DNA from: an uncultured Oscillospiraceae bacterium
GTDB lineage: Bacteria > Bacillota > Clostridia > Oscillospirales > Acutalibacteraceae
Reading direction: 5' to 3'
NCBI GenBank assembly: GCA_900541905.1
Contig: UQLQ01000008.1
Span: forward strand, 1 to 64,000
DNA length: 64,000 bases
A program made the translations under genes and the position numbers. Under the pieces are notes generated by a model. It was not told the DNA's origin and searched no databases. It saw only the letters and a list, made by a program, of their open reading frames with translations. This document shows positions 51,346 through 59,143 of the stretch, in pieces. How positions within the stretch are numbered: position 1 is the first letter of the stretch; each line of letters begins with the position of its first letter.

Positions 51346-51684
51346 TTAGCCTCCTAATATTTCTAACGCCTTATAGTTTATTGGATTCGGTTCCCCGAAA
51401 TTCTGTACTGAACTTTGAACCGCTATTGAATCAACACCCGCACCCCAACCGAAACCACTCATATTTTCAATGGTGCTAAGCGCAGAATTATAAAAAAACT
51501 GAAACGCCTCTTTTTTACTTTCTTTGGTTGGGATAATTACGTCTATATAATCGCCCATTTTGAAAGCATTCTCCGTGTTTTTTAAATTATGTTTTTCGGC
51601 ATATTGGGCGAGCAAAAGACACATTGTCCCATTTCCGTTGTGTTTTTCTACAAGTCTTGCAAATTCTTCTTTTGGCAAATCCAA
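51346..51684 (-). pseudogene. 3' half of a gene split by the integrated element (codons 92-203)
   Basis: These 112 codons continue in frame from the 5' half at 59137-59412. The join is at TTA AAT TTG GAT, which reads LNLD where the integrated copy has TAG. The segment holds MGDYIDVIIPTKESKKEAFQ and a Ser/Gln-rich tail and was probably a head-associated protein given its neighbours. The TTG at 51684 is a frame artefact, not a real start. Confidence 0.75.
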
Positions 51685-51688
51685 ATTT
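51677..51688. repeat. left attachment repeat of the mobilizable element
   Basis: AAATCCAAATTT here matches AAATCCTAATTT at the other end (59132-59143) with one difference. The mismatch is like a Tn916-type coupling sequence. Removing everything between the two restores the split gene. Confidence 0.75.
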
Positions 51689-51748
51689 GAATATCAGTAA
51701 ATTATGACCTCTCAACAGAGGTTACAGTGTTTTAATAAAATCCTCCAA

Positions 51749-51760
51749 AAGCCTTGAAAA
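51749..51760 (+). repeat. left arm repeat AAGCCTTGAAAA
   Basis: AAGCCTTGAAAA recurs at 59092-59103 near the right end, about the same distance from the att repeat in each case. It is a likely integrase or Xis binding site. Confidence 0.55.
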
Positions 51761-51837
51761 TAAAGGATTTATCGCAATGTGTCTGCCTTATCTCTTTATA
51801 CGGTTACACACAAGTTTACTCTTTCCCTCATTGCTCA

Positions 51838-51858
51838 TAAGGGCAAATACAAGGGCAA
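51838..51858 (+). repeat. left arm repeat, two AAGGGCAA units
   Basis: TAAGGGCAAATACAAGGGCAA-type sequence recurs at 59040-59060 with one base changed. Such arm-type direct repeats near the ends are bound by Tn916-family integrases. Confidence 0.6.
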
Positions 51859-51944
51859 GAAAATCTCATAACAAGATATAACAAAGTGTGGCAATCGGAG
51901 AACTGTGATGTATGTGCGAATATATTATAACGGAGGATTTTTCA

Positions 51945-52322
51945 ATGGACAAGTACATTTACGATGATAAAAATGGTCTGTGGTATGAACTGCAAGGAGA
52001 TTATTATATCCCATGTCTTATCTTACCAGCCGAAAAAGAACAGCCTATTGGTTTGTGGGGACAGCGGCACTTGCGGTATCTGAAAGAATACCGCCGAGCC
52101 ACCTACATAACCTTGTTCACAAGCGGCAGACTGAACAATTACCTTGCTGACATCGACAGGCAGGCGCAGGAACGCATGGAAAGGCTCACAGAGCAGATGA
52201 AACGGGTGCAGGGTATTACGGAGCAGTTAAAGGCGGAAAACGCTTTGGAATGGACACAGAGAATGAATAACATACGGGCGTGTGCAAAGGAGATTGTGGA
52301 AAAAGAAATCATCTTTGCATAA
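51945..52322 (+). CDS. TnpV-family transposon-encoded protein
   Basis: A 125-residue protein. The opening KYIYDDKNGLWYELQGDYYI and the IGLWGQRHLRYLKEYRRATY segment (about residues 42-61) are the TnpV signature, followed by a long charged helix that may form a coiled coil. TnpV proteins ride on clostridial integrative elements. Their role is unknown. The ATG at 51945 follows GGAGG; eleven upstream codons in frame are dispensable. A terminator follows at 52327. Confidence 0.85.
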   Translation: MDKYIYDDKNGLWYELQGDYYIPCLILPAEKEQPIGLWGQRHLRYLKEYRRATYITLFTSGRLNNYLADIDRQAQERMERLTEQMKRVQGITEQLKAENALEWTQRMNNIRACAKEIVEKEIIFA

Positions 52323-52326
52323 GAAG

Positions 52327-52360
52327 ACAGCGGTAGGATTTAGTTTTCCTACCGCTGTTT
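52327..52360 (+). terminator. terminator after tnpV
   Basis: ACAGCGGTAGGA (52327-52338) and TCCTACCGCTGT (52347-52358) form a perfect 12-bp stem with an 8-base loop, ending in TTT. Confidence 0.8.
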
Positions 52361-52381
52361 CACTTAAATCAAAAAAATATA

Positions 52382-52419
52382 TTGACATTTTTCTATGTGT
52401 TGCATATAATAACACATAG
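52382..52419 (+). promoter_or_regulatory. arsenic operon promoter and ArsR operator
   Basis: TTGACA (52382-52387) and TATAAT (52405-52410) are 17 bases apart. The perfect inverted repeat CTATGTGTT (52393-52401) / AACACATAG (52411-52419) straddles the -10, the classic position of an ArsR-family operator, so arsR likely represses its own operon. Confidence 0.85.
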
Positions 52420-52449
52420 ACATTTATCTATAGGAGGTGATTGAGAGAG

Positions 52450-52758
52450 ATGGATGAAAAAAGAATTGCGGCAATTTTCAAAGCGTTTTGTGATGAAAAC
52501 CGCATTAGGATTATAAAACTGCTGCGTTCAGGTGAAAAATGTGCTTGCAAGTTGCTAGAAGAAATCAATGTCACGCAGCCTACGCTTTCCCACCATATGA
52601 AAATTCTTTGTGACGCTGAAATAGTTGTCGGGCGCAAAGAGGGAAAATGGACACACTATTCTATTTCAGAAAAAGGTGTGGAGCAGGCAAAAGAATGTTT
52701 GCGGCAGTTGACAACACTTGATGTTGAAAGCGAAAACAAGTCGTGCTGTGAAAAGTGA
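52450..52758 (+). CDS. arsR: ArsR-family metalloregulator
   Basis: A 102-residue winged-helix repressor. RIAAIFKAFCDENRIRIIKLL is the first helix pair. GEKCACKLLEEINVTQPTLS carries the CxC metal site in the recognition helix region (Cys about 33 and 35), like the ELCVCDL motif of arsenite-sensing ArsR. A C-terminal SCCEK adds two more cysteines. The ATG at 52450 follows AGGAGGTG. It heads the operon with the permease and arsC, which fixes its role. Confidence 0.9.
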   Translation: MDEKRIAAIFKAFCDENRIRIIKLLRSGEKCACKLLEEINVTQPTLSHHMKILCDAEIVVGRKEGKWTHYSISEKGVEQAKECLRQLTTLDVESENKSCCEK

Positions 52759-52846
52759 GGAAGTTTATTGATTGCTTTTCCGCACGGCTTATATTCGGGA
52801 CGATAAATCGACATATTTCAATATAACTATATGAAAGGGGCTTTTT

Positions 52847-53860
52847 ATGGAGACACTAAAAACAATTTGGGACTTTTTTCAAAATGAAGTCCTTGGTATG
52901 AACTGGCTGAATCGCCTCATTGAAACATTTTTGAACGCTTGCGGTTTAGATACCACGGGCAAAATAGGAGGAAGTGTTCAGTTTTTCATCTATGATACTG
53001 TAAAAATTATGGTACTGCTCGGCGTTTTGATTTTGATTATCTCGTATATTCAAAGTTATTTCCCGCCCGAAAGAGCTAAAAAGATACTCGGCAGATTTCA
53101 CGGAATATGGGCGAATATCATCGCCGCTCTGCTCGGTACGGTAACACCGTTTTGCTCGTGTTCTTCCATTCCGTTGTTTATCGGGTTTACAAGCGCAGGT
53201 TTGCCGCTTGGCGTTACATTCTCCTTTTTGATTTCTTCGCCGATGGTTGACCTCGGAAGCCTTGTCTTACTGATGAGTATTTTCGGCTGGAAAGTTGCTG
53301 TTTTATATGTAATATTCGGTTTGGTAATCGCTGTGGCTGGCGGAACGCTAATTGAAAAGTTGCACCTCGATAATCAAGTGGAAGAATATATCCGAAACGG
53401 TCACTCGATTGATGTTCCGCAGGAGGAACTGCATTTCAAAGACCGTATGAAATTTGCGTGGGAACAGGTTGTTGAAACCGCTAAAAAGGTTGCTCCTTAT
53501 GTTCTGATCGGCGTGGGCATTGGTGCTTTCATTCACAACTGGATTCCTGAAGAATTTATTGTCAAAGCACTTGGCGAAAATAATCCGTTTGGCGTAATTC
53601 TTGCTACGATAGTCGGTATTCCGATGTATGCGGATATTTTCGGTACAATTCCGATTGCAGAAGCCCTGCTTGCAAAAGGTGCTTTGCTCGGCGTTGTCCT
53701 TTCCTTTATGATGGGCGTTACTACGCTTTCGCTCCCTTCAATGATTATGCTTCGCAAGGCGGTCAAACCGAAACTGCTTGGTATTTTCATTGGAATATGT
53801 GCTGCTGGTATTATTATTGTAGGCTATCTTTTCAACGCAATACAATATTTAATTGTTTAA
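52847..53860 (+). CDS. ArsP-like (DUF318) efflux permease
   Basis: A 337-residue membrane protein with about eight to ten hydrophobic segments. The TPFCSCSSIPLFIGF motif (about residues 103-117) holds the cysteine pair required by ArsP-type permeases, and a second half repeats the fold (GVGIGAFIHNWIPEEF). ArsP exports trivalent organoarsenicals; the neighbours arsR and arsC point to arsenic. The ATG at 52847 follows GAAAGGGG. The protein lacks an ACR3 or ArsB signature. Confidence 0.85.
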   Translation: METLKTIWDFFQNEVLGMNWLNRLIETFLNACGLDTTGKIGGSVQFFIYDTVKIMVLLGVLILIISYIQSYFPPERAKKILGRFHGIWANIIAALLGTVTPFCSCSSIPLFIGFTSAGLPLGVTFSFLISSPMVDLGSLVLLMSIFGWKVAVLYVIFGLVIAVAGGTLIEKLHLDNQVEEYIRNGHSIDVPQEELHFKDRMKFAWEQVVETAKKVAPYVLIGVGIGAFIHNWIPEEFIVKALGENNPFGVILATIVGIPMYADIFGTIPIAEALLAKGALLGVVLSFMMGVTTLSLPSMIMLRKAVKPKLLGIFIGICAAGIIIVGYLFNAIQYLIV

Positions 53861-53878
53861 TTTTAGGAGGTTATTATT

Positions 53879-54259
53879 ATGGCATTATTTAACTTTGGAA
53901 AGAAAAAGGAAGAAGAAAAGAAAACACCTGCTTGCGCTTGTAGCTGCGGTTGTGCTGCCAGCGAAGCAGAAAGCATTACAAACGATTGCTGTCCTGATTT
54001 GAAAGAGGGAGAAATCTGCTGTATCAAAGTGTTAGGGGCAGGTTGTAAATCCTGTCACGAACAATTTGAATACACAAAGCAGGCAGTAAAGGATATGGGA
54101 CTTTCCGTAGAGGTCGAATACATTACCGATATGCAGAAAGTAATGGAATACGGTGTTATGAGTATGCCTGCCCTTGTTGTCAACGAAAAGGTTGTTGCTA
54201 TGGGTAAGGTTTTGAAAGCTGCTGATGTGGTTGCTCTGCTGCACAAGCTGGGGTTTTAA
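53879..54259 (+). CDS. thioredoxin-like small protein with a Cys-rich N-terminus
   Basis: A 126-residue protein. Residues about 15-50 form a Cys-rich region (CACSCGCA, then NDCCPDL and EICCIK). The C-terminal 75 residues are a small thioredoxin fold with GAGCKSCHEQFEYTKQAV (CxxC at about 58-61) and the cis-proline MSMPALVV (about 101-108). Such proteins accompany DUF318 permeases and probably pass thiols or metal to ArsC or the permease. It lies between the two, 18 bases after the permease. Confidence 0.85.
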   Translation: MALFNFGKKKEEEKKTPACACSCGCAASEAESITNDCCPDLKEGEICCIKVLGAGCKSCHEQFEYTKQAVKDMGLSVEVEYITDMQKVMEYGVMSMPALVVNEKVVAMGKVLKAADVVALLHKLGF

Positions 54260-54261
54260 CG

Positions 54262-54654
54262 ATGGATAAGAAAAAGGTAGCCTTTATTTGTGTGCATAAC
54301 TCCTGCCGCAGTCAGATTGCAGAAGCACTTGGAAAACATTTGGCGGGAGATAAGTTTGATTTCTATTCTGCCGGAACAGAAACAAAATCACAAATCAATC
54401 AGGACGCTGTGCGGCTTATGAAACAGCTTTATGGGATAGATATGGAGCAAAGCCAGTATAGCAAGACGATTGATAAAATCCCTACGCCCGATATTGCGAT
54501 TTCAATGGGGTGTGATGTCGGTTGTCCCTATATCGGTAGAGCGTTTGATGATAATTGGGGACTTCCCGATCCGACGGGCAAAAGTGATGAATGTTTTATA
54601 CAGGTCATTGAGAGAATATCTCAAAAAATAAAAGACTTGAAATTAGAAAAGTAA
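54262..54654 (+). CDS. arsC: arsenate reductase, low-molecular-weight phosphatase type
   Basis: A 130-residue reductase. CVHNSCRSQ (about residues 10-18) is the phosphatase-like P-loop with the first catalytic Cys. SMGCDVGCPYIG (about 93-104) carries the two redox cysteines, and DDNWGLPDPTG has the catalytic Asp. This is the thioredoxin-coupled S. aureus pI258 type. It starts 2 bases after the thioredoxin-like gene, which may be its electron donor. Confidence 0.93.
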   Translation: MDKKKVAFICVHNSCRSQIAEALGKHLAGDKFDFYSAGTETKSQINQDAVRLMKQLYGIDMEQSQYSKTIDKIPTPDIAISMGCDVGCPYIGRAFDDNWGLPDPTGKSDECFIQVIERISQKIKDLKLEK

Positions 54655-54655
54655 C

Positions 54656-54823
54656 ATGAAAGCCACAGAATGGATATATTGCCCTATCTGCGGCAATAAA
54701 ACTCGCACAATGATACGGGAAGATACAGAATTAAGAAACTTCCCTCTCTACTGTCCGAAGTGCAAAAAGGAAACAAGCATCAATGCTCAGGATATGAAAG
54801 TCACGCTTGCAGAACACAAATAA
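54656..54823 (+). CDS. cysteine-rich KTR protein
   Basis: A 55-residue zinc-ribbon-like protein beginning MKATEWIYCPICGNKTRTMI and ending YCPKCKKETSINAQDM. The two CPxC pairs are about 23 residues apart. The KTR residues follow the first pair, a known motif of small proteins on clostridial mobile elements. ATG at 54656 comes one base after the arsC stop. The role is unknown. Confidence 0.82.
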   Translation: MKATEWIYCPICGNKTRTMIREDTELRNFPLYCPKCKKETSINAQDMKVTLAEHK

Positions 54824-54876
54824 GATTTTTATGTATGCCGCCGCATGGGTGATACCATAGCGGCGGTTTTTCGTGC

Positions 54877-56313
54877 CTATCGGCTGTCTCTGTCAAAGGA
54901 TTTCTTTCTCTGTCTCGGCTGGTTTCTCTGCTTACCCTCCGCCTGAAGCTGACGCAGGCGTTTCAGCACGCTCTCTCGTTCAGGCGGCTTTGCCTGCTCT
55001 TTTTTGGCGGGTTTCTGTTTTTCCCTGACCTGTTGCTCCCATGCGGCAAGGTCACGATTGAACTGCTCCACAACAGCCTCCGCCTTACGGTAGGTTGCCA
55101 TGTACGCCTGCACATCGGGATAACCGTCCTCTTTCAGAACATCGGGCAGTTTATCCAGCTTTTCAGCGATTTCCTTTTCTGTCCGCTGTATCTGCTCTGT
55201 GAGCGCCTTGCGCTCCTTACCCTTGAAAATCCCTTTTGTATCGGCAAGCTGTTGTTTCAGCTTCGGAAGTACCGTATCCTGCAAATGCCGGATTTCTTTC
55301 GCCTTATCCTGCGCCTTTATCATCAGCTTTTGCATGGTACGGAACTCTGCCATATCTATTTCAAGGACAGGCTTCGGCGGCATATCGTGTTCACGGATTA
55401 AGTTTTGCAGGAAGTCCTTAGCCTTGTTTACGATACTGCGGAACAGACCCGGCAGCCAGCCCTTGCTTTTGATAGACTGGCTCGCCTTTTCGTGTATCTC
55501 TGTCTGCTTGACTTCTAAAATCTTTGCTTCGGAGATACCTGATAATAACGCCATATCCGCTGTCCTGTTCCATTCCTGCCTTGCGGCATTATCGGCTTTG
55601 ATTTCGTCCTCTTTGGGATTATTTTTGCCGATTTTCTTGGCCGGAAGATAGACGCTGTTTTTATCAAATACCTTTAAGTGCTGCTCAGGATCGGAGATAT
55701 GGCAGTTAATAAGTTCTGTATACACTTCCTTTATCTCTCGGAGAAAAGGCTCTCCCTTAAAGCGTGTATCTTTGGTAGTAAACAGATGGCTTTCGTATAC
55801 CTCGCCTTTTTTGATGACGGTACAGCCTTTCCGTATCTGCCCGTCCTCCCCCGTGATTTCCTTTTTGGTGCGGACACGCTTTCCAGTCTCGTCAAAGAAC
55901 ACGCTGCGGGAAGCAACCTTTACATCAGGTTCGGGGAGCAACCTCCTCTCGCTGAAAATCAGATGGATATGATAATTTGTCTTGCGCTTGTTGTGGTGGA
56001 GGGCGGACACGCACTCCACACCGTACCGCCTGCGGAACTCCTCTGTAAAGTCCGTGAGTACCTGCTGCGGCTCGTATTGCGTATAGATTTCGGGCAAGGC
56101 GATAATCAGTTCCCTTGCTTCGATACATTTGCCCTCTGTGCCGCTGCGCTGAAACTCCTGCTGGCTTTCCCTTGCAAGGTTGCTCCAAAAGGTGCTGTCG
56201 GCGGTGCGGTAGGTGGCATAGAGATTTTCCTGCCTTGCATGGCTTGTAATATACGATATTCGCCCTTTGACATTGGGCAGTTTTGACATCTGGATAAAAC
56301 TGTGTCTCGGCAT
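54877..56313 (-). CDS. MobA/MobL-family relaxase
   Basis: A 478-residue mobilization relaxase. PRHSFIQMSKLPNVKGRISY is the family start with the probable nicking tyrosine nearby (SYITSHARQENLYATY, about residues 19-34). The metal-binding histidines lie in HHNKRKTNYHIHLIF (about 105-119). The C-terminal half is a charged coiled coil (about 330-470). It nicks oriT and leads the strand into a recipient through a helper conjugation system. GGAGATGATGT precedes the ATG. Confidence 0.9.
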   Translation of the reverse strand: MPRHSFIQMSKLPNVKGRISYITSHARQENLYATYRTADSTFWSNLARESQQEFQRSGTEGKCIEARELIIALPEIYTQYEPQQVLTDFTEEFRRRYGVECVSALHHNKRKTNYHIHLIFSERRLLPEPDVKVASRSVFFDETGKRVRTKKEITGEDGQIRKGCTVIKKGEVYESHLFTTKDTRFKGEPFLREIKEVYTELINCHISDPEQHLKVFDKNSVYLPAKKIGKNNPKEDEIKADNAARQEWNRTADMALLSGISEAKILEVKQTEIHEKASQSIKSKGWLPGLFRSIVNKAKDFLQNLIREHDMPPKPVLEIDMAEFRTMQKLMIKAQDKAKEIRHLQDTVLPKLKQQLADTKGIFKGKERKALTEQIQRTEKEIAEKLDKLPDVLKEDGYPDVQAYMATYRKAEAVVEQFNRDLAAWEQQVREKQKPAKKEQAKPPERESVLKRLRQLQAEGKQRNQPRQRKKSFDRDSR

Positions 56314-56373
56314 ACATCATCTCCGTTTTCTGTTGTCAAGGTGCGTCCTTTTTTTGCAACCGTTTACGGTTGT

Positions 56374-56432
56374 GGCTGTCGCTGCGGCAGCGGTGACAGC
56401 CCCGTATCATACGCCGCAGGCGGTTGATACGG
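56374..56432. other. tandem GC-rich hairpins upstream of the relaxase, oriT candidate
   Basis: GGCTGTC (56374-56380) pairs with GACAGCC (56395-56401), and CCGTATCA (56402-56409) pairs with TGATACGG (56425-56432). They lie in a 234-base noncoding gap between the relaxase and xis. oriT sites are usually hairpin-rich and next to the relaxase gene. No nick consensus could be confirmed. Confidence 0.4.
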
Positions 56433-56547
56433 AAGCCCCCTGCAAGGGCGAAATACCCAGAGTACAAATCGAAGATTTGTGCGAGGGGTGTATTTCGCTC
56501 TCAAACGCCGAGGGCTTAGGGTTACTTTCCGAAAAGAGAATGGATGG

Positions 56548-56763
56548 TCATTCCACTCTGCGGACATCATCGGGCTTCAGAAGATTTCTTCCCTGATTGA
56601 CCGTCAGAAACCGTTCCAGCGTGTCCCTGCGGATAATGGTCTTGCGCCCCACTTTGAGGACGGGCAGCTTTCCCCATTCCACCAGCTTCCGCATGGTGTT
56701 CCTGCCGATACCCGTACATTCTGCGGCTTCCTCTATGGTAAGTCCCATTTTGACTGCGCTCAT
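56548..56763 (-). CDS. excisionase-family DNA-binding protein (Xis)
   Basis: A 71-residue MerR-like winged helix: LTIEEAAECTGIGRNTMRKL (residues about 8-27) then LPVLKVGRKTIIRRDTLERF, the usual excisionase pattern. It directs the tyrosine integrase towards excision. It is divergent from the regulator at 56945 and upstream of the relaxase. The shared intergenic region has three ATTTTGCAAC repeats. Confidence 0.88.
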   Translation of the reverse strand: MSAVKMGLTIEEAAECTGIGRNTMRKLVEWGKLPVLKVGRKTIIRRDTLERFLTVNQGRNLLKPDDVRRVE

Positions 56764-56789
56764 TCTATCAACCTCCTTTTAGAATACTC

Positions 56790-56920
56790 ATTTTGCAACT
56801 ACTGTTTTATCATTATACTTATTCTGCCATCTCTTGTCAACCTATTTTGCAACCATTCATAGTTTATTTACAACTTTCATTGAGATAAAGGTTGCAAAAT
56901 AAGTATCGGCGTGTTATACT
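56790..56920. promoter_or_regulatory. divergent promoters with three ATTTTGCAAC operators
   Basis: Minus promoter: TTGACA (56835-56840) and TATAAT (56812-56817), 17 apart, reading to xis. Plus promoter: TTGCAA (56892-56897) and TATACT (56915-56920), 17 apart, reading to the regulator. ATTTTGCAAC occurs at 56790-56799 and 56844-56853 and inverted at 56891-56900, positioned to control both promoters. Confidence 0.75.
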
Positions 56921-56944
56921 GATACCAGTCAGGAGGTGAACACC

Positions 56945-57610
56945 TTGAAAAAAGAAACCACATTCACCGCAAAACAGGTCGGTAGGAGGATTAAGGAACG
57001 CCGCACAGAGTTAAACATTACCATGCCGGAACTTGGCAGGCGTGTAGGCGTGAACAAATCCACCATTCAGCGGTATGAAGCGGACGGAGTTGATCCGAAG
57101 CGCACAATGGTTATCAACGGTCTTGCGGAAGCGTTGCTCACAACTCCCGAATGGCTGACAGGTCTTTCCGATGATAAGGAATATGACACCTATACTCTTT
57201 GCCAGCGGGATATTGAGGAACACATCAGGAAATATCTGGACACAGTTTCCTATACAGTAAAGGGCGAGCCGCACCAGCAGCTTCTCACGACATTTCTCGG
57301 CAAGATGGTTGACCTGTATACGGTTATGACCTGCTACTTTGCTGATGCTATGGAGGAAGTTGACCGTGTGGCGGAGGACAAAGGGCTGAAAGAGTCTCTT
57401 GGACGGTACGCCATAGAGTCCGGGGCAATCATGGAACAGGTATACCGCAAGAAGATGGAAGTACCGATTGAGGATATGAAACGGTTTTTAGACGGGATTT
57501 TACATATCCACGATGAGGGGCGCACAAGAATGTCGATGGGCGCACTTTTCGGGATAGTGGAGGAAGCCGAAGAAAGGCTTTCCGAAAAAGAAAATTCCGT
57601 GGCACCTTGA
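56945..57610 (+). CDS. helix-turn-helix regulator of the mobilizable element
   Basis: A 221-residue regulator. The N-terminal Cro/CI-type helix-turn-helix (VGRRIKERRTELNITMPELG, then VGVNKSTIQRYEADGVDPKR, about residues 11-52) is followed by a helical domain without recognised peptidase motifs. The TTG at 56945 follows AGGAGG at 8 bases; GTG at 56936 overlaps the ribosome site. It lies between xis and the integrase gene and probably binds the ATTTTGCAAC repeats upstream of it. Confidence 0.82.
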   Translation: MKKETTFTAKQVGRRIKERRTELNITMPELGRRVGVNKSTIQRYEADGVDPKRTMVINGLAEALLTTPEWLTGLSDDKEYDTYTLCQRDIEEHIRKYLDTVSYTVKGEPHQQLLTTFLGKMVDLYTVMTCYFADAMEEVDRVAEDKGLKESLGRYAIESGAIMEQVYRKKMEVPIEDMKRFLDGILHIHDEGRTRMSMGALFGIVEEAEERLSEKENSVAP

Positions 57611-57717
57611 CAAGTAAAGACGCCAGTTGACTTTCACTGGCGGAAGTGACACAATTACTTTACGCACACCATATGTCACAGTCCCGATTGCCACGGATAG
57701 AAAGGAGTTTTTTATCT

Positions 57718-59016
57718 ATGGCAAAAGGTTCTGTAAGAAAGAAAGGCAAAAAGTGGTACGGACGCTTTTATATTGAAGATGAAAGCGGCAGAAAAGTGCA
57801 GAAAGAGTTTGCAGGCACAGAGAGCAAGGCGGAAACAGAAGCCATGCTCCGCAAAGCGATAGCGGACTATGAGGAAAAGCAGTTTGTCGGGAAAGCGGAA
57901 AACATCACGGTAGGCGATATGCTGGATATGTGGGTAGAGGAAGAACTGAAACCCGGCAACTTAAGCAACGGGACGGTCATGTCCTATCAGGGAACGGTCA
58001 ACCGTATCAAGCAATATCCCATTGGCAAACGCAAGCTGAAAACCGTGACCGCCGACCATTTGCAGGCGTTCATTGATTTTCTGAGCTACGGTGGGACAAA
58101 CCCGGACGGGACAACTTCAAAGCCCATGAGCAAAGGATATATGCTCCTGTTCTCGGCGGTGTTGCAAAATTCCTTCCGCTTTGCGGTTTTCCCGAAAAAA
58201 CTGATTACCTTTAACCCTATGCAGTATGTGAAGCTGAGGGGCAGGAAGCAGGAAACGGATATTTTCTCGGACAGTGAGGAAGATACTTCCAGTATTCCTA
58301 CTATCACCCATGAACAGTTCCAAAAGCTGGAGGAATTTCTCAAGGCAAAAGATAATCCCGCCTTGCTGCCTGTGCAGATAGCGTACTACACGGGGCTTCG
58401 TATCGGGGAAGTATGCGGCTTGACTTGGCAGGATATTAACCTTGAGGAACAATATCTCACGGTACGCCGAAGCATGCGCTATAACGGAACAAGGCACACA
58501 ACCGAAGTGGGAACGACAAAACGGAGCAAAGTCCGCACCGTTGATTTCTGCGACACGCTGGCGGCAATCCTGCGGGCGGCGAGAACAGAACAGCGCAAAA
58601 ACCGTTTCCGCTACGGGGAGTTTTATCACCTGAACTACTACAAAGAAGTAAAGGAAAAAGGGCGCACCTATTATGAGGTTTACAGCCTGCAAAGGACAGA
58701 GGAAGTCCCGGAGGATTACAAGGAAATCTCCTTTGTCTGCCTGAGAGCAGACGGGGCGTATGAAGCGCCGAGTACGGTAGGGATTATGTGCAGGGCGGCA
58801 AAGAAGAAAGTGAAAGGGCTTGAAGATTTCCATTTCCACACGCTCCGTCACACCTACACAAGCAATCTGCTTTCCGGCGGCGCAAAGCCGAAAGATGTGC
58901 AGGAACTTCTCGGACACTCCGATGTCAGTACCACAATGAACATCTACGCTCACTCTACAAGGGAAGCGAAGCGCACTTCCGCAAGGCTGCTGGATAAGGT
59001 GGTCGGCGGGGAATAA
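57718..59016 (+). CDS. tyrosine site-specific integrase (Tn916 type)
   Basis: A 432-residue integrase. The N-terminal AT-rich arm-binding domain (AKGSVRKKGKKWYGRFYIED) precedes a SAM-like core-binding domain (about residues 65-165) and the catalytic domain. Catalytic residues are Arg in YTGLRIGEVCGLTW (about 225), the HTLRHTYTSNLL box (about 380), GHSDVSTTMNIYAH with the Tyr nucleophile (about 400-414). The ATG at 57718 follows AAAGGAG. It lies next to the right end, as in Tn916-type elements. Confidence 0.95.
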   Translation: MAKGSVRKKGKKWYGRFYIEDESGRKVQKEFAGTESKAETEAMLRKAIADYEEKQFVGKAENITVGDMLDMWVEEELKPGNLSNGTVMSYQGTVNRIKQYPIGKRKLKTVTADHLQAFIDFLSYGGTNPDGTTSKPMSKGYMLLFSAVLQNSFRFAVFPKKLITFNPMQYVKLRGRKQETDIFSDSEEDTSSIPTITHEQFQKLEEFLKAKDNPALLPVQIAYYTGLRIGEVCGLTWQDINLEEQYLTVRRSMRYNGTRHTTEVGTTKRSKVRTVDFCDTLAAILRAARTEQRKNRFRYGEFYHLNYYKEVKEKGRTYYEVYSLQRTEEVPEDYKEISFVCLRADGAYEAPSTVGIMCRAAKKKVKGLEDFHFHTLRHTYTSNLLSGGAKPKDVQELLGHSDVSTTMNIYAHSTREAKRTSARLLDKVVGGE

Positions 59017-59020
59017 AAAG

Positions 59021-59060
59021 TTGCCCTTGTTTCGGCTCGTAAGGGCAAAAACAAGGGCAA
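59021..59060. repeat. right arm repeats and inverted repeat after the integrase
   Basis: TTGCCCTTGTTT (59021-59032) is the inverse of AAACAAGGGCAA (59049-59060). The second arm is part of a AAGGGCAAAAACAAGGGCAA tandem matching the left arm at 51838-51858. It may be both an integrase terminator and arm sites. Confidence 0.6.
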
Positions 59061-59131
59061 ACAGATAAGGTTTGAATGAAAAACAGGCGTGAAGCCTTGA
59101 AAAATCAATGGTTTTTGAGGATTAGATAGTT

Positions 59132-59143
59132 AAATCCTAATTT
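59132..59143. repeat. right attachment repeat of the mobilizable element
   Basis: AAATCCTAATTT, one base different from AAATCCAAATTT at 51677-51688. The changed base creates the TAG that ends the 5' half-gene. Confidence 0.75.

Larger units (their letters stand above)
51689..59131. mobile_element. mobilizable integrative element carrying arsenic resistance
   Basis: About 7.4 kb bounded by the AAATCCNAATTT repeats. It carries TnpV, arsR, ArsP-like permease, thioredoxin-like, arsC, KTR, MobA/MobL relaxase, Xis, regulator and a tyrosine integrase at the right end. Arm repeats (TAAGGGCAAA type and AAGCCTTGAAAA) occur at both ends. No conjugative transfer genes are present, so it would need a helper. 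It is more GC-rich than its surroundings. Confidence 0.85.

Noticed and set aside
54877..56313. Long frames on the plus strand opposite the relaxase gene
   Set aside because: They are antisense shadows of the higher-GC relaxase, without ribosome sites or recognisable domains.
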